Source: Phellopilus nigrolimitatus (Eukaryota > Basidiomycota > Agaricomycetes > Hymenochaetales > Hymenochaetaceae). Taken from it: DNA of 64,000 bases. Each line of letters opens with the position of its first letter. The stretch's first letter is position 1. Both the position numbers and the translations under genes were made by a program. The DNA is taken from contig JAJOHG010000007.1 in the NCBI GenBank assembly GCA_021029095.1, forward strand, positions 868,001 to 932,000. The letters are read 5' to 3'. The notes below the pieces were generated by a model. That model worked only from the letters and a program-made list of their open reading frames with translations. It did not search any database and had not been told where the DNA came from. Positions 25,638 through 37,215 of this stretch are shown here, one piece after another.

Positions 25638-26593
25638 AATAGTAATGTTAACAAATGTAAAACTCAAGGCTGTTCACACTCATTCTAGAACTCACTGGCA
25701 TTCGTACTGATACAAATAATGAGGGAGTTCCCCATAAAAAGTGAAGATTCATAGGTTTTAAGGGCCCATTTAATACTCAAACTCTGTTGAACTCAATACT
25801 GTACTTGCTGGGGATCAAGAGTGGATGTTTTTGAAGACTTACTGTACTTAGGTCGTTGCTTCGCTTCAGTCCAGGTTTGAACACGGGCTGCATCAATCTG
25901 TGAAATGTGCCCGGGCAGAACAACGATCCGGGCCTGTCTCGATTCACAGGCGAGACGGTCCGTCAAGAATCAAGGGCGTAGATGGTATCTAGGATCAAGG
26001 AACTGTATACTGCCACTCGCCCTCGCGCTGTAAAAGTAATGCATTAGCAGCACTTGAAGTTGCTTCCGGTTCAATCGTGAGCGTGCATTCATGTTTATGT
26101 TCCGTCGTCTGTCACGAATTCATGCCAGGTCATGTGCATTGGGCGGCTGCGGGAGTGTTCGCTCTCTCTCTCTCTCTCCAGCGACTGAACGCACTCGCTT
26201 TCAAATTACCTTCTTACTTACTAGAGTGTGCGCATAGCTGGTGTCTCTGTATGTGCTACCATCTTTCCGGTTCCCGAATAAAGTGAAGGAAACAGAGTCG
26301 CACGCAGCTACGGCGAGCAGCGGTAGGGGCTAATTCAAACTTGCGGATACAGTAAAGAGAGATAGCAGGCATGCAAGATATTACAGTGACATTTAAATCA
26401 CATATAGGACGTCCAAGTTCTAGTCGCATACGCGAAATAGAGCAATTGCGTTCGATGCGTTATGTGGCTGACTTGCAATGTGGCTTCGGGAAAAGCCGAC
26501 GCTGACTTTAAATGTGACACATTTCAACTTGAACAAAGGACCACCTCTTCTCGACATTCACCTTCGCAAAGGCAATCCCTCATAGAACAAACG
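25638..26593. other. Intergenic, about 0.95 kb
   Basis: No gene is seen between the tRNA and the F-box-like gene. It includes a short CT microsatellite near 26162-26178. The sequence just upstream of 26594 has no clear TATA box. Confidence 0.5.
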
Positions 26594-27786
26594 ATGGTTA
26601 ATATCCTCGATCTCGCACCGGACACGCTCTCCTCCATCATCTCTCTCAATCGATCCCGAGAGACGCGCGGTTATGATCGCATGAGTCGCACAAAGGAGCT
26701 TTCGACAGTCTGCAGGGCCTTCAACGCTGTGTGCGCGCAGTTCATTTTCCGAAAGTTCAAGCTCTACCTCCGCGACATGCGCTTCGGCGGACGGCCTTCA
26801 TGCACGCCATGGGACCCGGAGTTCGCGAGGGAGCGCCTCGCGGTCCTCGACAGCAAGGGCGCATGGGTGCGCGAGCTTACTCTGTTCGACGCGCAGAGCG
26901 GGGACGTCCCCGCGCTTCCCGACGAGTTCATGCCCGAGCTGATGAAGTCACTCAAGAGCTTGCCCGGGCTAACAAGCTTCACGCTGTTCACGCGCAATGT
27001 CGAAAGGCCCGTGCCCGCGGAGCTGTGGAACTTAATCCGGGACCAACGTGACCAGATTAAAAGTCTCACCTTCATAGGACATTGGACACCTCCAGCTGGA
27101 GAAGATACCGATCCCATCGACGGAATTAACTCGCTCACCCTGGAGCCACTATGCATACAGACAAAGCCGTTCTTGAAGGTACGTCCTTTCTTACATTCGC
27201 AGCTGCATCGATCTTCGTACTAACGCGTCTCGTAACCGCCGCGCAGCTCGTGAAGACCCCGGAGCTCCGCCTAGTTCACGAGTACTTCGGATATGGCGGA
27301 GAGAAAGCGGACCTGTACCCGTTCAAGCCGAGCGCAGAAGACACACACCTGCGCCGCATCGACGTCGATATCTACCGCCGTGGGGGAAGCTTCCAGGGCG
27401 AACCCACTGAGCATATATACGACTTCACTCAGGTGTTGCAAACGAAAGTGAAAGTGAGCGTACATGGTCTCTGCGAGTACAAGATGCACATTCCGGTGCG
27501 TTTTTCCAGCCATGCTTTACTCTTGTGGCCATCATGACTGACAGGCGCATAGTCAACGTGGAAGTGTGTCAAAAAGGTTCTCCCAAAACTGTTCGTGGAC
27601 GACCTCTCCACGTTTGATGTCAGTCGCGTAGGCGGTAGCCCCGAAGCTATCATTGTACGCGAACCACGTGAAGGCTGGACTCCGGTGAATCAAGTCCACC
27701 TGGAGGGGCAGGCTCAAGATGACAAGGAACAGAGAGATATGGCCAGATACTACAGGTGGAAGACCTGTATGCAGCTCGGCATATAG
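26594..27786 (+). CDS. F-box-like protein, paralog 1 of 3
   Basis: Exons 26594-27178, 27247-27495 and 27553-27786 join to 355 residues. The N terminus, LDLAPDTLSSIISLNR followed by KELSTVCRAFNAVCAQFIFR, has the spacing and residues of an F-box (an LP/LAP start, then LSxVCRxFxxxxxxxLF). F-box proteins select substrates for SCF ubiquitin ligases through Skp1. The rest is alternating strand/helix resembling degenerate leucine-rich segments (VRELTLFDAQSGDVP, LPGLTSFTLF, IKSLTFIG), then YPFKPSAEDTHLRRIDVDI, shared with its paralogs. The paralogs at 55328 and 58907 have both introns, phase 0, at the same places. Similarity to a true F-box is moderate, so the SCF role is inference. Confidence 0.8.
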
Positions 27787-28067
27787 ATCAAGTATAGGCG
27801 TAGTCACACTCTTGAACAAACTGCTGTCTAGATTTCTTTTCCAAACTAAACGCCCAATACTGTAAACATAGCTTAGAGCGCCTCACGACGCGTTATTATG
27901 TCTTGTTTACGCGTTTTTCGCACTCTGAGCTAACCCATGAATCTTTCAAGAATGAAGTATGTCCACTACTTATACAACAAGCACTGGAAGTACAGGAGAA
28001 CAAAGGCAGAATATACGTGATGCTAAATGCTAAATTGGCAATAAAATGATAGTGAACAGAAGTGACA

Positions 28068-31000
28068 TTACGAGTAATACACGGGATAGCTCAGTACCGG
28101 TGGACTCCCTTCCGGATTATCCAGCTCTGCGACGATCCTGCGAAGCAACGAACGGTCAGGTAAAACGTGGCACAGAGATATTTATTCTTACCTGAAGATC
28201 TGCATATCCACCTAAAATAAAATAAAAACGAGTTGTAGACACAAAAACTTTAAGCACAAGGAAACAAAGTATTCACCGGCGCCTTGAAAACATAGAAGAA
28301 ATGGGTGCGATCGTGCGCGTGCGCGTTCAAGTTTTCGCACACATCGCAGAGATCCTTCGCGCAGTACACGCAACGGAACCACTCGCCTTTGATGCGGTCC
28401 ATGCAGTGATCACACAGCGCCGCGTTGTGGTAGAGCGTCGCGAGATAAGCTGGAACAACAGAAGAAAATGCGTCAGAAAAAGAGGACGGGTTTTCCGGAC
28501 ATGGAAAAGCGTACGAACCTTTAGGATGAGAGGAGTTGAGTCGACCTGCTGGACCTGCGGGCTGCCTGTACCTAACATCCGCGAACAGTCGTTAGTTTCG
28601 AAACACGATATGTGAAGGAAATGCGATGGGGACGTACAGGATTGGCAGAATGGCAAATTGCGACTCAATTGGACGGTCCACGGGCCGCGGTAGCTTAAAG
28701 AAAATATGCATTGGGTCGTGAAGGAGATACGATCGCTGCTCGCAGTTGGTGCACTGAACGGGAGCAGTGCGAAGAACAACTCCAGTCAAGCCCCGCATCA
28801 TTTTGCAAATACCGGGAGAACGCACCAAGCTATACGACTGGTTCTTCGTCGCAGGGCACGTCGCACATTGGAACCGCACGCCGACGATGCTCTGATTGCA
28901 CCCCTTGCACGCGATGCGGTGGTCGAGCGCCTTGCGGTCACAGCGGCCGCCGCGCGCATGTTTCGAGCCGGACCCGATGATGGTGACTGCGTCGGCCTCC
29001 CGAAGCGAGTCCGCGCGCACGCGTCCGCTAGGTGTGCGCTGTACGTATAGTGAGTCGCGACCGGTCCATAGCTGCCGCGCGCGTCTGCTCGCTGTCTGTA
29101 CTTTGCTCGAATTCAAAGGGATGGGGATCTTCGATAAAATCAATTAGTTAGTTAAGTTCGGAGTACTTTCAGTCTGTGTTTATTTCTGTCGGTCGTACTT
29201 ACCTTTATCATAATGTGGGAGGTATTGTGACCACCATCATCAGCATCTAGGTTTCCAGGCAAGCCAGCAGCCTCGCAGTTCGAACAAATATCCACCGACT
29301 CGCAAATTGCGCAATGGAAGCGAGCGCCTACTATGTCCATGAGACAACTATCAAATTTTGTCAGCTTTGTTTCAAAGAAAGTCAGCAGTGAACCTACTGG
29401 GCACACTTGACATCTGGATGCGTTAGAGCTGTCACAGTCCAGGATTGTCAATATTTCTTTCATTTAGAGATACGAATGGCTTACATTCGTCCCCGAGCCC
29501 GTCATCATTCAGGTTATTTGTCAGCTCCAGGTCAGGCTCGCTTCGAGAACGGTGTGGCCGGTCGGGAACATCGAGGAAAGCGTGTGAAGGATGGATTTCG
29601 TGAACTTGACTAGAAAAAAAGACAAGTTCAAGTACACAGAGGGACATCATGATTGGCGGTGACACGGACCTGTAGCATGCGCGGCAGAGTACGAAGTTCT
29701 TGCACGATGCGCATTTGTAGCGCTGCGCTGTCAGAGAGGTGTTGCAGATCGTACACTCGCTTATATTGTCTTGCTCTGCATTATCCGGACTACTCAGCAT
29801 CCGCTAATATCGAGATCAAAAAGAGACGAGTCACGTACCGACGTCTTTCCACCCCGACGCGCTCCACAATTTCTCGAGGTACGCATGGCGGAAGTGGCCT
29901 TTCTGCCTCGGCGCCGCGCGCCGCAGCTGGCTCAGCGTGCGCTGGTCCTCCGGCGAGGCGGAGGTCGGCTCGTCGGGCGCCGCGCCGCCCGCCAGAGCAT
30001 GCAGCACGCCGGCCGTCTCGAAGCAACCCGGGCACAGCTCGTACCCGCCGTCGCCCGCGACCGTCGACGACGACGACGCAGACGACGCGGAGGGCGCGGA
30101 GGGTGCGGAGGGGAGCGTGGGCAGCGGGCGCGGGCGCGCGGGAAACGGCTTACCGTTCGTGTGTGTGCGCGGCGGGTACGCGAGCGGGTCGAACATCGAC
30201 ACGTCGACGACGTCGGCACGCGCCTTGCCCTTTCCGTCCGCATAACCGTTCGCATGCCCGTTTGCCCCGGCGCTCGCACGCGGGCGCGGCGTACGCTCCC
30301 CGCACGTCGAGCACACGTAGCGGAATGCATCGAGCAGGACGCCGCACGCGGAGCAGTCCGTGCATGCGGGCGGCACGAGCTGCCGGACCTCGGGTGGGGT
30401 GTCCGCGGTGCGTGGGGGAGGGTCGGAGGTCGACGAGGACGCGGATTGGCGATTCGACGACGAAGAGGGGGAGGGGTAGTCGGACGAGCCAGACTTGGAC
30501 TGGGCCTGAGACGCAAGCCAGTGTAACTTCGGATCGCGCCAGTCCGCGACGCGGTGACTGCCGTGCTCGCCGATGCTGACGTCGTCGTGAGCAGCTGACG
30601 CAGACGCGGCGGACGACGAGCTCCCGGAGGTGTACGTGTAATAGTAACGGCCGTTGTCCTGCTGGAGTGCGAGGTCGCCGTCAAACGGGCTCTGCGAATC
30701 GAGATCGTCGCCGCTCAGCGCGAGCGAGGAGCCATCGGAGACGACAGACTCGGGCGTCATGATGCCGTTGATAGTGCGCGACGTCTGGTCGCGCAGCCAT
30801 TGCGTGTTTCGCTCGATGGACTCGGAGGATTCGGACAATTTCAGCCGTTCGAAAACTGCAGAAGGATCCGCGGGGTACCGCTCTTTTTTCTAGACGTTAG
30901 AACAAAGCAAAACAAAAAACGAAACAGATATTTAGATGCCAAGAACGTACCATCGAACGCGCTTGCGTCGGACTCAGACTCTAAGCCGGACAAGGAGTGG

Positions 31001-31642
31001 AAGTCCTGCACTGTCGACCCGCTCCCGCCGTTCATGACTGTCTTCGTCTTTTGCACGAGTAACCCGGTGTCCCTCGAGCTGACAGTAACGCTATCGTCCT
31101 CCGGCTCGGTGTGCGCCGCTGATCCGAACGAAAGAGACAGCGAAGAGCCGCTGCTATTGCGGTTCTTGTATTCGTCCAAGCTCACGAGCGACGAGGTGTC
31201 GGACAAACTTGGGCCATCGTAGTCGACAGTGATGTTCACGCGCAGCGTTATGCGCCTGCTTCCAAAGCTGCGTCCGGACAGAATAGACTGTGCAGACGAA
31301 ACGGGGAGGTCGTCGACACCCGCCTGAAAGTATTGAATGGCCTCAGTGAGGTCGGACTCAGTGGTGATGTCCGTGACCTCGCCATCATCGTCCTTATATG
31401 CGATGGAGAATGAGAACGCTTGGAGAGAAAACGATTGCTCTACCTGCGGACCTTCAAATCAGCATTACTGTAGACATGTAAAAACCATTTGAACGCGCGA
31501 CCTTCGTTCTCAGGAGGTCGTAGGAGCAATTACGAGCTGAGGAAAACGTGATCCGCTTGTTGTACCTGTCGAAGGTGGCCTTGACGATGAGCGGCCTGTC
31601 TGGCCGAGTCGACATAGTCGAACCCACGTCTGAAACCGACAT
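28068..31642 (-). CDS. PB1-domain protein with about five ZZ-type zinc fingers (p62/NBR1-like)
   Basis: The N-terminal PB1 domain reads LIVKATFDRYNKRITFSSA with a basic patch, then YKDDDGEVTDITTESDLTEA, an acidic OPCA motif, so both binding faces are present. A long Ser/acidic linker follows. Then come about five ZZ-like Cys clusters: CTDCSACG...YVCSTCG...ELCPGCF, which is split by about 75 low-complexity residues; CTICNTSLTAQRYKCASC; CAHC...RFHCAICESVDICSNC; CKGC...RFQCATC; and CDHCMDRIKGEWFRCVYC with CDVCENLNAHAHDRTHFF. The protein ends SYPVYYS. In p62/NBR1 proteins PB1 makes polymers and ZZ binds N-degrons or cargo in selective autophagy. No tryptophan-rich FW domain follows, although fungal NBR1 proteins usually have one. 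MSTRPDRP, nine codons in, is an alternative start. Intron borders were only partly resolved. Confidence 0.83.
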
Positions 31643-32602
31643 TTCTTCGTGCTGCTGGTATCGCCTGGCACTGCTGCGCGCAGCACGAGCTACGTGACCA
31701 TAATGCGCAGTCGATGTCGACCACGGCGGTGAAGACGGAATGCCAAATCAGGCAAAAACCACATGAATAAACTTATTACTGTTCAACTTATTTGATTGGC
31801 GTATCTAAAATGGGTTTGTGCGTGGTCATCAAAGCCCATATCGAGTACTCTCCAGTCACACTTTTTCCGCCCGTAAGCTTACTCAGAAAAAGAAAGGAGC
31901 TTTACATTGTCAGTTGTACTTACTTGTTGTCAAATAAATCAGAGCGGGTTTGCTTTGGTTTTTTCAAAACTCAGTATTTAGGATGACGGAACAATTAAGA
32001 AGGGTCCCGCTCTCGTGCCGGTACATGTACAGTAACTTACTTAGGCCTTCATGGGCCATTGAGCAACACTCGCCCGAGCTTCTTTCTACGTTTTCCACCT
32101 GAAGCGAACTTGACTTCTCTTGAAACTCATTTCAAAATTAAGAAAGATAACGCTCGCAAAGAAATATATGCTGCCTGCAATTGGGTTTGTAGCTGACTCA
32201 GCCTCGCGGTTGTCCTCTTAGCGGAAGTTCTTACACTGGTGTCTGCGAGTCATAGACCTAAATGTTACTGTCTTCTTTGCTTCCGATCTCAGACGTCGCG
32301 GTCTTGTTGCCATTTTCTTGGCTGTCTGGTTGTGTGCTACGCGGCGACTATTACAGCGCAGTATGAAGCTGGAAGATGGTCGGCCCGTCGGCGGCTCTGA
32401 TTCTACTGTCTATGAAGGAAGTCAAATGTCTGTGTAAATGTGGTCAGGTGCACCATGTTCGCTTCCAGGCGGTCATCTTCAGCTGTCTTCCAGTCATGAC
32501 CTCGTGCAGCTCGTCGTATGCTGACTTACGGGCCGTCCAACCCGCGATTTAGTCTATAAATATTTAAGTTGTACACTCGACGCCAGCGCTTTTGTGTTCG
32601 CC
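31643..32602. other. Divergent intergenic region, about 0.96 kb
   Basis: This separates the minus-strand PB1/ZZ gene and the plus-strand GH31 gene, so it must hold both promoters. A TATA box for the GH31 gene is visible at its right edge. I see no gene or RNA. Confidence 0.55.
32555..32562 (+). promoter_or_regulatory. TATA box of the GH31 gene
   Basis: TATAAATA lies about 40 bases before the ATG at 32603, a typical distance for a short 5' UTR in fungal genes of secreted enzymes. No other strong start element was seen. Confidence 0.55.
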
Positions 32603-34003
32603 ATGCAGAACATGTTCGCTCGCGCCTTGCTCGCCATCTCGACCATCCTTGCGCACTCAGCGCACGCGCAGTTTGGGCTCGGCTTGAGAGCGGCCAACGA
32701 TTCGGACTACTTCCAGCCGAACTCCACGGGCCTCAAGCTGCAGAACGGCTTCGAGCGCGTCTTCATCCAGGTATGTCCAAGCGGTACCCCTCGTCCAGTT
32801 TTATTACTCACTAAAGAGCTCAAAAATGCAGCCGTACGGCGAGCACGGAGTGCGCGTCCGCGCGAGCATCATGCGCGACCCAACCGGGAACGAGCCGTCC
32901 GCGCTGCTCGACCCGCCGCTCGAGGGCCCGGGCGGCTCCGCCGGCCTCGCCTTCGACACTTCCGTTCCCTTCCAAGGGAATGCTGCGCTCCGGAATGGCA
33001 ACCTCGTCGCGTCAATCTCGAGCGGCGCGCTCTCCTTCTACCGCGTCTCGACCGCGAGCAACGGCTCCGAGAGCCTCGAGCTCCTCACGGGGGAGTACCA
33101 GGACACGAAGACACTCACTGCGCGCTTCTACCGGCAGGACTTCCGCGCAGACAGCGTTGCAGCTACGTTCTCGTTCAGTAGTGATCCGGACGAACAGTTT
33201 TATGGCGCCGGCCAGCAGGCGTGCTGCAAAGACAACACCGTGAACAAGAAGGGACAGGTCATTGACCTACTCGATTTCAACTCGCAAGTCACACTGCCCG
33301 TTTATATGTCGAACAAAGTGCGTTCGCTCTATTTTTACTCTGGCTGATGTGTCTGAAAACGTTGAACAATCAACCCAGGGCTATTTGCAATTCTTCAATA
33401 TGCCGAGTCAAGGCCACATTGGTTAGCTTTTTTCTTCGTTTCCAAAGGGCATCTTCGACTCACTTGTTGGACGACAACATGCAGAGTTCACGCCCTACCG
33501 GACTCGGTATATTTCTGACCAAGCTACAGTTGTCGATTACTACATGTCTGTCGTCTTTCTTTTTATTTTCTCACCACGTCCTTAGACCATCGCTGCAGCA
33601 CCACAGCCGAACCAGGAGACTACGACGCCCTCCAGCGTCAATACACAGCAGTCACCGGTCAGCTCGCAGCTCAATTCTTCCTTTCTCAGATAACAGTAAT
33701 AAACTGAAACCACACCGAATAAGGCCGACAGCCGACCCCGCCCGATTTTATCCTCGGCTACCAGCAGTCGAAGCTGCGCTACTGGAACCAATCGCAGGTG
33801 CTCGACGTCGCGCAGCGGTTCCATGACGAACAAGTGAATGTCTCCCTCATCATCGTCGGTATGGCACGTCCAAATAAATCGAATATAGTTTCAAATATCA
33901 ATCTATGTTTCATCGCAGACTTCTTCGCGTGGAAGTACCAAGGCGACTGGTAGGCATGCATTCCCGCGTAGGGCTAACCGGACATCCAGCTCTCCCGCTT
34001 AAA

Positions 34004-34034
<31 letters not shown>

Positions 34035-35924
34035 CCTTTCTTTCTTTTCATCTTGCCAGGTCTTTCGACCCGACGTACTTCCCTGACCCCGCGGCGATGG
34101 CAGCGCAGGTCAAGGCGCTGACCGGGGCGGAGATGATGGTCTCGCTCTGGCCGAGCGTCGAGGACCTGTCCGTGAACTACCTCGCGATGCAGCAGCAGGG
34201 CCTGCTCGCGACCACGCGCGATGGCCCGGGCGTCACGGACTCGTTCGCGGGCGTGTACACCCGCCTCATCGACTCGACGAACCCCGCCGCGCGGGAGTTT
34301 TTGTGTGCGCTTGTCCGTTCCTCGTCCGCTTCTGGACGCGATGCTGATTGTGAAGCGCGGGTGTGAAGGGAAGCGGCTGAACGACAGCTACTTCTCGATT
34401 GGCATACGTAATTTCTGGATCGACCAGGCGGACGGTGAGCTTTGTGTTTTGCCATGACCGAGTCGGCTCTCAACGGCGTCGATCGTACAGGTGGCTCCCT
34501 CGGCGAGCCCTTCGAAAACAGTTAAGCGTTCAGCAGAACACATTCCTATGGCCAGCTCACAACGCGCGCGCCGCAGACGGCCAATCCATCTCTACCCTCC
34601 CGTATGCGCGCCCCTTCACGCAGTACTTCCTCGGGACGCAGGAGGGCGCGGGAAAGATGTACCCCTGGCTGCACCAGCAGGCGATCGACGAGGGCTTCGG
34701 CAACCTCACGGACGTGCGCCCGCCGGCGCGCGCAGCGACGCAGTGCACGCAGATGTCGCTCTCGCGCAGCACGTTCGCGGGCGGGCAGCGCTTCTGCTCG
34801 TACCTCTGGAGCGGGGACACGATGAGCGCGTTCGACGTGCTGCTGCAGCAGATAACGGCGGGCGTGTCCGCCGGCGGCTCGGGCATCTCGTCGTGGACGC
34901 TCGACATCGGCGGGTTTTCGGGGCTGAATATTGATACGGATTATGTGAGAGCTGTTGTCGTCCCTTTCCAAAGGCTCTGCTAGATGCATGTTGTGTTCCA
35001 GGGAAAGGAGCTGTTCGTCAAGTGGCTCGCCATGGGCGTGTTCCTTCCTTATGTGAGCGCTGAATCTTTCTTGGTCCTCATCTTGCCGGAGTTTAATCGA
35101 CCTGCTTTAGATGAGAGTGCATGGGTAACAACAGGGAAAACGTTGGCGTTGCTTAAATGCTGAAACAGGTTTGCCAGAGACCGTAACTGCAACATACCGC
35201 AGAACACGGTACCATCCAATGCGAACAATTGTCCGAATGAGGTGGGCGCCAAGTGAACGTGCTTTCCAAAGACCACGTCTTGACTCTATAAACAGCCCTG
35301 GTCATACGGCGACGACAATTTCGTGATCATCAAAAATGTGCGTACGCCTGCCCTTCCGCAATATCCGCTCCCGAATATCTTATACGTCCCGGATATTATG
35401 TTGGATAGTATATCGCGCTGCGCTACAGCCTGATCCCCTACGTCAAAAAGCTTTTCCAGATGCTGCAGTCATCCGGAAAGACCATCGTGCGCGGCCTGTA
35501 CTTCGACTTCTCGTCAGATGAGGTCGTCGTCAACGGGACGGCGGCGAACGATCCTGCCATTGTCCACCAGTACATGTTCGGTAGGCATTTTCGACGTGTC
35601 ATGGTTTCGAATCTTCCGGCTCACGCAGACAGGCCCGAGGCTGCTGGTCTCCCCGAACGGCGTAGAGGGCGCGACGTCGAAAAGGGTGTACCTGCCCGTG
35701 CTCAGCGCAGACATGGTGGCCCAGAACTTGTCGTGGACGCATTGGTGAGCGTTTCCATCACGCCTCCTTTTCCCGCGCGCGCTGACTGCGATATTCGGTG
35801 CCGCAGGTGGACGGAGGATAGCTTCGGGCAAGGAGGGCTGACGGTGAACGTGAGCGCGCCGCTGGACCAGATCCCAGTGTTCTACCTCGGGAGCAAGGAT
35901 GATATATTGTCTGGGAACATATGA
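32603..35924 (+). CDS. Secreted glycoside hydrolase family 31 (alpha-glucosidase/xylosidase type)
   Basis: I can join about 18 exons into roughly 760 residues with no break in frame. MQNMFARALLAISTILAHSA is a signal peptide, so the enzyme should be secreted. The N-terminal beta domain (DEQFYGAGQQ) leads into the GH31 barrel: PPDFILGYQQSKLRYWNQ, VSLIIVDFFAWKYQGDW, IRNFWIDQADGG and RSTFAGGQRFCSYLWSGDT. By family comparison, the Asp of WIDQAD is the likely nucleophile and the Asp of SGDT the acid/base. WTLDIGGFSGL and MGVFLPYMRVHG follow, then a short C-terminal beta domain. GH31 enzymes remove alpha-linked glucose or xylose with retention. The substrate is not fixed by what I can see. A run of 29 T lies in one intron. 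Exon number is high compared with its neighbours. Confidence 0.88.
34006..34034 (+). repeat. Poly-T run inside a GH31 intron
   Basis: There are 29 consecutive T just upstream of a CAG acceptor. It may serve as an extended pyrimidine tract. Its length is likely to vary between strains or to be inaccurate in assembly. Confidence 0.8.
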
Positions 35925-37215
35925 TGGGGGAGCCTGCCTTATGTTTTGAGTCCGTACGGGGTAAAAGTGATAGTATTTAATTTATCGATGGGAAACAAGC
36001 AGCCCGTTACTCCGTATAGCACCTTCAAAAGTCGTTATGAGCACCACACCGCAACTGCGGAAATAAAAACTGGCATTACTTATCTCGAAGGAATCTGCTT
36101 AGAAAAGCCTGACTGGGAGGGTGGCTGGTGAGTGGATGCATATGGCCTACCGCAGGATTTAGATCCCGCTACCTAGAGCAGCGGGCTCCGTTGCTATCGG
36201 ATACGAGACCAGGCGGATACAAAATATTGTGTGATCAGAACCCCGAACCCTTTAGCTGCGCTCATGAAGGGAGAACTTTCGAATTCGGGTATTTCGAGGC
36301 GCTGGTTCTCGATGTAGAATGCGATGAAGTGGTGAAAAGTGGGTGGCAAAGAATGGATGTGTTCCAAATACTTTTGATCTTCAGGCTTCTATTTATTTAC
36401 ATAAGACACAGATGGCTTCTTTATGGTCGCGCTTCCAAGCTCCAAGAATATCTTGCCTCGAGCCTTCTTCACTTAGATAGGAGATAGGATGGAGGTCCTC
36501 GATCATGCGGGCGCAAGATATCGTATGTCCGTTGAGGCTTTCCATCATGATGCTGATAAGCAGTTTGAGCGCAGGTTTTCGTGACTTTCAAAGTATACAA
36601 CATGGATGCTCTGTACGTTCAATGTGTGCTTTAGTGATTTGATTCCGGCGTCCGCTAAAATGTTCACCATTATAATTATGTTATCTGCCATGGCGACATG
36701 ACGACACTGGAAATAGCACGCTTGCATAACGGATGCACTGCGAGGCGTAAGCCTTGACTCAAAAAATTCCAGGGTCGTGATCGGTAGAAGCCGTGGCGTT
36801 CTCCAATATACCCGGAAGAAGTAATATGCGTGGGAATGCAGCTAGAACCATTTCTTCCCAAATCCTGCACCTTCTACGCCACCTAAGCTTGCAGAAGCGA
36901 GCTGATCCGCCCACCCAGAAAGGGCAAGTCGGGTTTCTTTCTTTCTATTGGAAACCGTCTAACTCCGTCGCCGATCGAGGTAGTGTGTTGTAGAGGGGGA
37001 CTGCGGGCGTCATCCGAAAAACAATGAAACGGCATGCGACTAGCAAAAACAAATAAACAGAACTTGATTCTATGGCTTACCTATACGTATATAACCTGAG
37101 ACACCGCTGTTTCTCCCTCCTTTGACCTTCCAACTCGACGCCGTTGCAGCCGCCGTTGTTGCTCTCGCCGCCATCCTGGAGGCCATTCCTTCCCTCGTTT
37201 GCACCGGCTTGAACG
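35925..37215. other. Intergenic, about 1.3 kb
   Basis: This is the GH31 3' flank and GT15 5' flank, both on the plus strand. An open frame at 36128-36487 has no recognisable motif and is not called. No core promoter element stands out before 37216. Confidence 0.5.

Noticed and set aside
29653..30579. Plus-strand Arg-rich frames of 250-308 codons
   Set aside because: They are antisense to the GC-rich PB1/ZZ gene, whose zinc-binding cysteines are clear on the minus strand.
34545..34990. Apparent frameshift in the GH31 gene from overlapping frames
   Set aside because: Splice sites at 34435-34490 and 34520-34576 restore one continuous GH31 frame through SLGEPFENNGQSIS.
36130..36240. Possible second tRNA on the minus strand
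   Set aside because: Short self-complementary pieces exist, but the T-loop lacks the GTTCRANYC pattern and no anticodon stem could be folded.
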